Shown: piece after piece, positions 34,401 to 47,100 of the stretch
How positions within the stretch are numbered: position 1 is the first letter of the stretch
Layout: the number at the start of each line of letters is the position of its first letter
Program-made: the position numbers and the translations under genes
The notes under the pieces: generated by a model
What the model was told of the DNA's origin: nothing
Seen by the model: only the letters and a program-made list of their open reading frames with translations
Database searches by the model: none
From: Gigantopelta aegis
Lineage: Eukaryota; Mollusca; Gastropoda; Neomphalida; Peltospiridae
DNA length: 64,000 nt
Reading direction: 5' to 3'
NCBI RefSeq assembly: GCF_016097555.1
Contig: NC_054704.1
Span: 74,655,396 to 74,719,395, forward strand

Positions 34401-36523
34401 TACGAAAAAATTATATTTTAGGAAAAAAATGAAATTTAACCTAGTACAAATATTATAACGATCAGAAACACGTTTAATATACAGCCACTAATATTTTATG
34501 CAGAAAAATGTATTTGATATGTAATTACAATCGTTAAAAAGTCTTTGTTAGTCGATAACATCTTACAATTTGCAGCAAACTCAGGAATGTCCCTTTAACA
34601 TTACACAAATAAGTAATTAATACGCCATAACTGCGTTCTTTTGAAAACAATATTTTCTTTTGTCTTCTATTTCTTTTCTTTGTGTTTTTGTTTTCTTAAA
34701 TCTACTGCTATCTTGTAAATCTAGTTTAATATTTGAACCCAATATACTTCTCACAATATATTAACTAAAAGTAAGTTTAATATATAATATAATGATGTAA
34801 TTGTACATGACTGTGCGTTTTTATCGATAGTAATAGAATTTCCAAATGTTTGACATCCAATAGCCGATGATTAATTAATCAATGTGCTCTTGTGGTGTCG
34901 TTAAACAAACTAAACTATAACTTATTATTGTAATTCGACATGTTTTTGTTTGTTAAATGTATAATTAGCAAAGCAGTGTTTGAACACAACTTTTATAAGG
35001 TATTGAAATAGGAATCCCAAATCCTAACATTACCAATATTTTTGGGGCAATAAAAAGATATTAAACATTTTTAACTAGTTTAACGACACAATGCAGTCGA
35101 ATGGGCATTTGGCAAAATAGTGGTTGGTTCCATGAATCTCAGTCTAGTGCCTCATCAGGAAGACACCTACTCCCGAGGAGATCTTTTACTGGAAAATACA
35201 TACTTCCTCCACCGACACAAAGAGGTCTGCCACTCATTGACTAGTTTACTACCACAGGACAGATGTGATTGGAATAAATATAGCAGTGATGACATTCACA
35301 CATGAATCACTGTCAAAACAATGATAATAATAGGTGTTCGCGAAAGATGAGAATATCCTGCCCCACCAGTGGCATCCGTCGTGAATACTGCCACCAAAGT
35401 TAAGTCCGTTACTTCATCTAAAACAATGAGTTTCACCAAAGATGAAAACGTATGCACATAATCAAAAATATTAGTTCAAACTCCATGAGGTGAAGACATT
35501 CTTCACTAAGGGTGAGTATATTGCTGCTTGATTTAATATATTATTTGCTTTCTGTTGTGTTTCTTACAGCAACTATGGTCGGAGGAGGTTACATTAACGG
35601 AACTGCCGAAATGATGGCTGCTAGTGGACTTGTTAATTCTTTGGCGCCAGTTGGGTATTCTCTTTCCATGCTAATTGGTGAGTATTCAAATTTCAAACTA
35701 CCATAATCAGGCACACAGGAATAATATTAGACGTTCGGGAACAGTCTCTAGTGTGGGGACGCAAGCCAGATTGTTGTCCTTAAATGGGGTTGGGGGAGCT
35801 GTGTCCCTCGTTCTCCTGCTCTTGGTTCATACGGGCTTGATGTTTCATTACTTTTACCTTATTTGTAATAAATAACAATTAACCGAAGCCACACATCTTG
35901 GGGATATCATCAGGATTTTATATATGTTATGGGCATATCACGATAGGTTATCAAATGAGGTTGGGTCATTTAAATTATCCAGGGCTTATAACAAGAGAGC
36001 GGCCATACATTTTAATTTCTCCCTCAAAGTGAAGGGCATACCAAATGGTTAGTTGATCATGTCAATGAAGCTAAGATAGTCATTGAAGAAGTTTGTTTTG
36101 CTTAACGACACCATTAGAGCACATTGATTTATTAATCATCAGCTATTGGATGTCAAACATATGGTAATTTTAACACCGTCATGGAAAGGAAACCCGCTAT
36201 ATTTGTTTTCCATTAGTAGCAAGGGATATTTTATATGCACCATCCTACAGACAGGATAGCATATACTACGGCCTTTGATATACCAGTCGTGATGCACTGG
36301 CTGGAACGAGAAATAGCCCAATGGGCCCACCGACGGGGATCGATCCTAAACTGACCGCGCATCAAGAGGCGCTTTACCACTGGGCTACGTCCCGCCCCTA
36401 AGATAATCATTGAATTCTTAAGTGTTTGCGCTTTTTATGGATACTGAAGAAGTGTTTCAATTGTTTCTGAGTCCTTCTAAGATCAGAAATTACAGTGTAT
36501 ACCCTTAGATCCAATAGTAGGGT

Positions 36524-36572
<49 letters not shown>

Positions 36573-36607
36573 ACACACACAGACACAGACACACAGATAT
36601 ACATACT

Positions 36608-36658
<51 letters not shown>

Positions 36659-37238
36659 CACTACTGGCCGCATTGTGCAAGAACAAGTATGGGAACAGAA
36701 TCTTGCACTAACCTATACTGTTTACTCCATATAGTTTAGTTGTTCGGTATGTGTATTTCCAGCACCTTTAATGATAAAAATCAGGCCAAATGTGAACGAC
36801 AGAGCCGTTACGATCAAGACCGTATCTCTGTACAGTGCGGAGTCGAATGGGCCTTTGGCAAAATGGTGGTTGATTGCCAGAGGCTCACCGGTATTATTGC
36901 TTCCTACGGCCGTGGACAAATGCAATCGCTGTTCTTCATCGTTGTCTCTTTCGTTCATCCTACAGACAGGATAGCATATACTACGGCCTTTGATATACCA
37001 GTCGTGATGCACTGGCTGGAACGAGAAATAGCCCAATGGGCCCACCGACGGGGATCGATCCTAAACTGACCGCGCATCAAGAGGCGCTTTACCACTGGGC
37101 TACGTCCCGCCCCTAAGATAATCATTGAATTCTTAAGTGTTTGCGCTTTTTATGGATACTGAAGAAGTGTTTCAATTGTTTCTGAGTCCTTCTAAGATCA
37201 GAAATTACAGTGTATACCCTTAGATCCAATAGTAGGGT

Positions 37239-37277
<39 letters not shown>

Positions 37278-37289
37278 AGACACACAGAT

Positions 37290-37357
<68 letters not shown>

Positions 37358-38832
37358 CACTACTGGCCGCATTGTGCAAGAACAAGTATGGGAACAGAAT
37401 CTTGCACTAACCTATACTGTTTACTCCATATAGTTTAGTTGTTCGGTATGTGTATTTCCAGCACCTTTAATGACAAAAATCAGGCCAAATGTGAACGACA
37501 GAGCCGTTACGATCAAGACCGTATCTCTGTACAGTGCGGAGTCGAATGGGCCTTTGGCAAAATGGTGGTTGATTGCCAGAGGCTCACCGGTATTATTGCT
37601 TCCTACGGCCGTGGACAAATGCAATCGCTGTTCTTCATCGTTGTCTCTTTCGTTCTTGTTTGTTAGTTGTTTTTGTTGTTACTTCTGCTGCTGCTACTAC
37701 TACTACTACTGCTGTTGCTGCTATTGTTGATGTCGTTGTTCAAAATAAGCGTATGGTTTCGATATATGTAGCATATACCAAACGCGGCAAATATTTGGGA
37801 TGGGAAACGTAGTAATACCTAGCCCTTAATACCTGACAGTGTGACTGGGGCTTAACGACACGATAGGCATAACTTTTTTTTCTTTTTTCTTTTTTATCCC
37901 ACTGCCCCCTTTCCTTTCTCTCCTTTGAATTCCATTTCATTTCTTCCCGATCTGGCAACTCCTCCTATCTTTCAACGTCTTTCGCTGTCCACCTCCACAT
38001 CCCAGTCCTTGTTTCTCCAACCGCGACAGGTGTTTGTCTCTTGTGGCTATCTGTGCCACACACCTGCCATTCCCCATCAGCTTTTAGCTGTGGGCTTAGT
38101 CTGACCACTTCGGGCAGTGTTCAGTAGTTACTTCTGGCATTGTTAAGAGGTACTTGTAACCACCTACTATGCACCCCTACTACCGGCGGTCATTAGTTAG
38201 TGCCGTGGGTTAGACCAGCTTATTAGCGGCAGAGAACGAGGATGGGTGCAGGGAAATACACAGACTGCACCTGTGGAGGAAGGTGAGACAGGTAAGCGAT
38301 GGTGTGGACAGCTCAGAAGACAGAGTCGGAGGAAACTGACAGAAAGGGTCGAAACAGATCGAAATTGTGGGAGAAATTGGAAAGTTTTTTTATATTAAGA
38401 TAATGAGAATGATAGGCAGAAGGTGATAGATGGGAAAGATGAATGAATGTGTGAGCCAGCTTTGACGGGATTTGAACCACTGTCGTCAGCTTGATTGTCC
38501 AGCAGCGTATCCACTAGACCACGGAGCGATAGGCATAAATTTGTAAATGAATTAAATTACAAGCATTGATCAGGACATCATTCCGTCTCATATCCCAACT
38601 CAGTACAATGGTTTATTAAAGTATTAATAAATATCCTTTCATCATATAGCTAGCGTCGCATCAGTTGGAGATATAACATATTGTGTTGAGAGATTCGATG
38701 AATCGGGAAGGGCACAGGTGTTTTATTCAAACCACGCAGAAGATATCAAAATATCATTACCATTCCGTTATTGTCATTTATATTGTTCATGTAGTTGTTC
38801 TAACGTCTACATACACAAACACGCCTACATAC

Positions 38833-38921
<89 letters not shown>

Positions 38922-39753
38922 TACACACACACACTACATATACATAAACGTCCATACACACACACACACACGTCTACATACACACACACACGTCTACATA
39001 CACACACGTCTACATCCATACACACACCTCTACATACACACAAATAAACAATAAACAAACACACAAACAAACAAACAAACAAAACAAACACTCGAGCTAC
39101 CCCTGCACACGCGCCTCTCTAGGCATGCATATATTTTGATGGTACTCTTTTCAGCTGGTGTAATGTATGCGCCGACGATGCGCCGCAATAACTGCGTGAC
39201 GGCGTTCGACATGTACCAGCGGAAGTACGGACGGCGCGTGGGCGGACTCTTGTTCTTTCCGCAGCTCTGTGGCGACATCTTCTGGACCGCCGCCATCTTG
39301 TCGGCTCTTGGTAAAGAAGTTTTAGTGTCGCACTGACTTAGTGAAAAGCACTGACTTAATGTGCGCGCTGCACTACGTTCGGAGTAGTGTCGCACTCAGA
39401 TTTGTACACTCACTTGAACCAGATTATTGCAGTCTTGGTCGTTACAGACCTTTTTGGTAGCTTCAGTCAAAGACATATACGTTGTTTTCTGTGTGGGGAT
39501 GGTTTGGGTTGTTGTTGGGGTTGGGTTTTTTGGTTGTTGTTTTTTTGGGGTTTTTTTTTTTTTGGGGGGGGGAGTATTTTTTGTTTGTGTTTTTTGTTGT
39601 TTTTTGGGGGTTTTTTTGCCTTGTTTTGTTTCAGGGTTTCTAGAATGTTTGTTTTGTATTGTTTCTTGGTTGTGGATCATAAGCGTACGAGACAAGGGCA
39701 AGTCGGGGATGAAAAGAGCTGCCCCCCCCCCCCCCCCCTACCCCCAAAAAAAA

Positions 39754-39784
<31 letters not shown>

Positions 39785-42700
39785 CATTAAAAAAAAAAAT
39801 CTGGTTATCGATATAACTTCCCTGAAATAGCCTCTAGATTTCAAAGTTTCCTGTGGGGAGGAGGCATGCCCCCGGACCCCCATTGTCTTGCGCCTTCCAT
39901 GCTCGTTCGTTCCAAAAATCCATCTATGGACACCAGTTCCCACGGACCTGCGTTCCTTTTACACCGGTACTGGGATGCAAGTAGTCCGACAACAGTACGT
40001 GACTTTGACTTTCGTCATTTAAATAGCGCATCTCATTTAAAAGTGACTGTTCTACGTTTGCTGCCATTGTTAGGATTAATTAATACAGTCTTTTAACGAG
40101 TAAAATTACATAGTTCCTTGTTACAATATCAATGTCTGTATATTCAGGGTACATCTGGTCGCCCTAATGTTTGTTATAGCCCAAATTGGTAAATCTGTAT
40201 ATCAGTTGTTTTATTGTTAAAATTCCCTTTAAGAGGAATAAATAATATAAGTTCAAGACTATCACATTTCTTCATGATGTTAATATAACATTTCCCCGGT
40301 TTGTCATGAGCGTAAATTGCGGGGTATCATCTCTGTAATTGCAAGATGTACCTGAGCTAGTTTTAGAGACTCTTTGTATGCTTGATTAGAAGGTTAACTG
40401 TTACAGAAGTAAATACAAATAAATAAATAAATTTTAATTTTGACTTTAAAAAGTGAAGTTAGGGTATTTTAATCAGTTCTTTGGAATTCCTTGGGTGTGA
40501 AAACATGGGATTAGCAACTTAAATCATGTATGTATGTCTTCTGAGACTCAAGATATTGGCAAATTTGTTTTTCTATGGCAGCCATTTTGAAAACTTAAGA
40601 TAGGAGCAGCAATGGTGGTTGGATGGTCCAGCTTTTATATCAAAGAGTATTACAAATTGTACCAGTTAACAAAATGTCACGCTTTTTTCACATTTTGATA
40701 TTTTTTTACCTAATCTACTAGACTACTATTAGTATTAACTAAAACCTCTTTTTCTTAGTTTTGTTTAAAGTCGCAGACCCTAGTTTCAACCCATAAAAAT
40801 GGACACTATATTTGGTTAATCTACACGCCTGTAGCACATTTCAATAAAGTTACAATAGAGTGAAACAAGAACAGTCTGTGGTGTTAAAATGGGGAAATAT
40901 TCTTTAAAATAGGCTAGAAATAAGAAAAATGCATTTTGTGGTATTAGAAAAACCAGGATGACCAGAAACACTTCGCTTGTACGAAAATAGATAAACTAAA
41001 CAACGACATATAATTAATGTTTGATTTTAGTGATTATAAACAGCTCTAATAGTGAAAACTATACCTTAGTGTTTAAAATTAGGGTCCGTCGCTTTAACAT
41101 GTTGGTATTATTTAAAATCAAAAAAATAAATAAATTGGTTTTCTTTCTGCTGATAGTACACTGTGTGTTTCAGGAACCACGGTGGCTCTCATACTGGACA
41201 TCAGCGACACCTTGGCCATCATCGTGTCCGCCTTTGTGGCCGTCATCTACACCTTCCTGGGGGGCCTAGTGGCCGTCGCCTACACCGACGTCATACAGCT
41301 GCTATGTATGACGTTTGGATTGGTGTGTGTTTGTTGTTTATGCTTATCTTCGTGTTTATATCTACTTCTTTTTTCTTCTTTTTTTTTCCTTTTTCTTTTT
41401 TTTTCCACAACATTAAAACCAAGAGTTTATAAATTTATTTAAACGTAACCGACGTGGCACACTGCATTATGGGAAGCATTATAATACACAAATCGCAAGG
41501 TCCAAGCAGAGAGGCTCTGTATGGGTTGCAAGCCTTTCTGAAATAAATGTTGTTGTTTTTTCAGATAATGGAGAAAAAACCCCACTTATCTTCGTGCTTA
41601 TATAAAATAAAAGTTAAAGTTTGTTTTGTTTAACGACGCCACTAGAGCACATTGATTTAATAATCATCGGTTATTGGATGTCAAACATTTGGTAATTTTG
41701 ACATATAATCTTGGAGAGGAAAGTTTTAAAAGTTTTTGTTTTGTTTAACGACGCTACTAGAGCACATTGATTTATTAATTATAAGCTAATGGATGTCAAA
41801 CATTTGGTAATTTTGATATAAATTAAGGTTCAAGCACACTATCCTGGGCATACACCTCAGCTATCTGGGCTGTCTGCGCAGGACAGTAGGCTAGTTGTTA
41901 CTGGTTAGTTAGAAAGACGTCGATGTAGTTAAAGTCGATGTAGTTAAACTCGCTCTGGGTTGATGCCGGTATTGGGATGCGATCTTAGTACCTATCAGCC
42001 CTAAATCCATTGGTTTAACAACTACACCACCGAATCTGTTGGTGGGCCATTGGGCTATTTCTCGTTACAGCCAGTGTACCATGACTGGTGTATCAAAAGT
42101 CGTGGTATGTGCTATTATATCTGTGGCATGATCCTACTAATGAACAAAATGCGACGGGATTCCTCTCTAAGACTATACGTCAAAATAATAGCCGATGATT
42201 AATAAATCAATGTGCTCTAGTGGTGCCGTTAAACAAAACAAACTTTACACCACCGACTCAGGTTGTTTCTTGTTGTTTTGGTTGTTGTAGTAGCACAAGA
42301 TACATTTTATACGAAACTAAAAGGGTACGTCCCTCTGAAACGAGATTCAGTGGATTTAAATGTCTTGTCTTTGTTTCGTTTCACCGGCCTCGGTAGCGCC
42401 ATCGGTTTACAGGCTGGAGGTACTGGGTTCGGATCCCAGTTGAGGCATGGGATTTTTAATCCAGATACCGACTTCAAACCCCGTGTGAGTGCTCCGCAAG
42501 GCTCAATGGGTAGGTGTAAACCACTTGCACCGACCAGTGATCCATAACTGTTTCAACAAAGGCCATGGTTTGTGCTGTCCTGCCTGTGGGAAACGCAAAT
42601 AAAAGAGTAGCCCATGAAGTGGCGACAGCGGGTTTCCTCTCAAAATATGTGTGGTCCTTAACCATATGTCTGACGCCATATAACCGTAAATAAAATGTGT

Positions 42701-44067
42701 TGAGTGCGTCGTTAAACAAAACATTTCTTTCTTTTTTTGTTTCGTTTCATTGCAGTTCTTGGCGTTTCCGTTCGCAATGCACCATCCCGCTGTTGACCTG
42801 TCCCGTGTCAGCGACACGTGGATTGGTCACCTAGATACGAGAGATCTCGGGTCAGATATTGACACGTGGCTGTTACTGGTTCTTGGGGGGATTCCCTGGC
42901 AGGTATGACAAACACACTTAACTGGAAACGACATTCCAGCATAATGTTCATACATTTGTAAAAAGGTAAAAATTGCTGGGGGGGGGGGGGGGGGGTGTTT
43001 TGTTTTGATGACTAGAAATGCATATAATAAACTTAAGTAGATTTGGGGAGATTTAGGATGATGCAGTCAGCAATTATTAATTGGGAAAACGTATACCATC
43101 CCATGATAAAGGCCAATGGCGCACTCGGGTACTAATAAATCCATCAGCAGAAACGTAGACCCACTTATGAATAATTGTAATATTTAAAAACACAAATTGT
43201 CCGCAGGATTCGAACCTACTGCACCGATTCGCATGGCATTTGACAAACCGCCACCGTAACCGCTTGGCCACCCAATGTTCCACAAAACGGAAGTAAAATT
43301 AAACGTAGTTAAAGGGACATTCTTGAGTTTACTTCACTGTAAGATGTTTTCGACTAATACAATATTTCTACGATTACACATACATATTAAATATGTTTTC
43401 TTGTTTAGAATATCAATGTCTGTATATTTAATGTGTTTCTGGTCGTCTTAATATTTGTAAGAAGCCCAAACTGGATTTTGTCTTCAAATAATTTCGTACG
43501 TACGAAAACATATATTTTAGGAAATAAAATGACATTTAACCTCGTACAAATATTAGAACGACCAGAAACACGTTTAATATACAGCCACTAGTATATTATG
43601 CAGAAAAATATAGTTGATATGTAATAACAATCGTTAACAAGTCTCTGTTAGTCGATAACGTTTTACAAATTGCAGCAAACTCAGAGCAAACACTCGGTTC
43701 GAAACTAATGTAACAATTCTGCATTATGTATACAGCAATTTGTGATGGCAACAAGGCTAATGGCCCACTCGGGTACTAATAATCAATCAGCAGAAACGTC
43801 GACCCAGTTATTAATAATTGTAATATTTAATAACACAAAGTGTCATTTGGCAAGATAATACTCAGTAATGCAGCATTTCAAGAACAGAAACAAAAACCTT
43901 TCAGTAAATTATATTTGTAAATTATTTCAGTTTGTTTGGACTTAAGAAGAAAAGTAAAAGTGGTTTGGAAATAAAAAAAACATTACTTTTTGTGTGCAAT
44001 TTAGATAACAATCGGTTCAGAAATAGATAACTTGTAGTACATTTCATAGTATAAAAAGGCGTTCCAT

Positions 44068-44104
<37 letters not shown>

Positions 44105-46731
44105 TAGATATATATATCTTTACATCTCTGTACACACGCTTATTTCTTAGAATTCTGTCTTTCAGGTATATTACCAGCGAATGTTTGCTTGCAAAACCAC
44201 TAAAATTACGCGTGTAGCTACTACTTTTGCGGTTGGCTTTTGTGTGGTGTTAACCATTCCGTCGGCGGTTATCGGAGTTATCGGAAAGGCAGCTGGTACG
44301 TTTTTGGGCTTTAGCCTACTCCATAAGGTAGAAGTATACCAAAGAGTATCTTTTAGGGATAAAGTTAAAAGTGCACCCAATGGTTCATTACACAGTTAAC
44401 GTTAGGTCGAGTGCTAGCGAAAAATTCGACCTGTATCATCGTCTGCTATCCCATCACATTAATCGAATTTTAGACGGAAAATCGTGACCCGTGCCGGTTT
44501 AAGGATCTGCAGGGCCTGTAGCACAAATAACAGCGGGCCCTCCTTCCCAGGATATATATTTTGCAACCCACTCGTGGACAGGGGAAAAATTACCTGAGGA
44601 AAATAAATGTAAACATCAACGCTACTAGAATAAACCGGCTGTGATCGAGACTGCTGTGCTACCTCACCCTCTAGCCCTCCTAAACAGGCATCAGCTCTGT
44701 TTGTAACTACTAAAAGCAACAAAAAGAAATGGTGGTTTTTGTAATTGTTTTTCGGGTAATAAACGACACATATTAACTATCGTGACTTATAGTACATATT
44801 ACAGTTTTATTTTGAGTACAGTATATCTTGTGTTAACGTTTCAAGAACGCCGTTTATCAAGGCAGAAAACACAAATAAAACACATTTCATCGTGCCAGTT
44901 TGTGAAACTTTCTACATTCTCTGCACTGGTATCATTTTCATGAAGTGTCTCGAAATGTTTTCTTCGCCAGACTGGAATCAAACGTCTTACGAGGGTCTCG
45001 TTCCGCTACCGAAAAGTAAATACAACGCAATCCTCCCCATGGTCCTCAATTACCTGTGCCCACTTCCAGTAGCAGTGATAGGCCTTGGAGCGGTGGCGGC
45101 GGCAGTGATGTCGTCGACTGACTCCTGTGTGCTGTCCACGGGAACCGTGTTTGCAAAGAATATTTACACGGATGTTTTCAGACAACAGGTATGCGCCTAA
45201 AAGTAATTTTCACACGTTTTCAGACTTAGGATATGAATCTACAGTTTCTGCAAATAATATTTATACAAGTGTTTTCAGACTTAAGGTATGTACCTTAAGG
45301 CTTTGCAAATAATATTTACTCAGATATTTTCAGGCTAAAGATATGCACCTAAAGTGTTTGCAAAGCATATTTACACAAGTGTTTTCGGACTTAAGGTATG
45401 TACCTAAAGGCTTTGCAAATAATATTTTCGTGGATATTTTCAAACTAAATATACTAGTGGAAAAAGGTTTCTGTGCATTACTAAAAGTGGTGTGATTTTC
45501 TTATTTGTAAGTAAATCAACACAATTATTTGACACATTATTTATTTGCTATTTACGATCAATACCAAATCCAGAAGAAACAAAACGTCTGGCATTGTCGT
45601 TACCAATTTCTGGGGTCATGAAAAGGGGTGGCGTCGAAAGTGAGTTCACAATGTCAATACCGTGTATGGCCACCGTGTGCGTGCACACAGGCCTGACAAC
45701 GACGTCTCATTGATGACACCAGATGGTTCAGAAACCCTTGTGGGATGTTGTTCCAGACCTGAACAAGGTCACGACCCAGTTGGTTCAAGGTCAACGGCTG
45801 GTTTGGCAGGAGACGTAGGCGTCTCTCCATTTTGTCCCATAGACGCGCATTTCGGTGACATCGTCGCAGAATAGGACGTATTGCTGGGCGTCGTGGTCTG
45901 ATGTTGTGCTCCAATAAACGGTTGCGAACTGTCCTGGCACTGATTACTCTCTAATATGGTTGTCCTGTGCTTGTGACGTCACACGCGGGCGACCTCAACG
46001 TGGTCTGTCTCTGGTGTTGCCCTGCTGTTGGTGACGTCGCCACAAATTCTGTATCGTGTTTCAATGCACGCCAAAACGTCTTGCGACCTCGTTATGCGCC
46101 ATTCCAGTTTCGAGCATACCGACCGCGCAGTGACGTTCCAATTCAGATAGGCGTGGCATGACGTTAACGCCGTTTAGAATTAATCAAAGTTGTTTTTCTA
46201 GCCAGTGGTTTTGTCCTCTACCCTTTTCCGTTGCAAAATGAACAAGGACGTGCACCTGTACCACGTGATCAGCAAATCAGGTTACGAGTCTTGCACATGC
46301 GGCACACGAACAACACGTGCGATTGCAATATCGAGGATAAAGTTTTGAACATAATGGTTGGGCACATGTCTCCTGAAAATGTTATTATTTTACAACTTGC
46401 GATTATGATTTTATTCAACTTTTTACCATGCACAGGAACTTTTTTTTTCAACTAGTATATATGCACCTACAGTGCTTGCAAAGAATATTTACACAGATTT
46501 TTTCATACTAAATATATCCACCTAGAGTGCTTGCAAAGAATGTTTACACAAATGTTTTAAAACAATAAGTATGCACCTGGTGTACTTGCAAAGAATATTT
46601 ACATTCATGTTTGGAGACAAACGTTATGCACCGACATGTTTTAGAAAATAATATTTACCCAGATAAAATGCTAGTTGCATTTCGTAAAATGCATACAACA
46701 TTAAACAGGTACAGGTATAGACTTATTTACT

Positions 46732-46778
<47 letters not shown>

Positions 46779-47039
46779 GGGGGGGGGGGGGGGGGGGGTT
46801 GTTGTTTTTCTTGTTGTTTTTTTCTTTTAGGATACCCAATTATTTCTAAATTATACGATTTTAAAGTATAATTTATGCTTTAAAACATGTTTAATATTTT
46901 ACCCATGCATGTACGAATAGATTAGAGTAGAGAATTATATGATACCAGCTCATTTGGAATAGATCATGCTTGCATAAGATGGCCGATTAGTTTTACAAGA
47001 CTTAGTAATAAGTTTAAACTATAAATATTGGTTTCAAAA

Positions 47040-47100
<61 letters not shown>

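Larger units (their letters stand above)
36241..37655. repeat. Tandem duplication of about 0.7 kb (two units)
   Basis: Unit A at 36241-36955 and unit B at 36956-37655 each contain the 5' half of a SINE, a CA/TA microsatellite (about 36530-36656 and 37242-37354) and the membrane-segment frame. They are nearly identical outside the microsatellites. The breakpoint lies inside the SINE. Confidence 0.92.
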
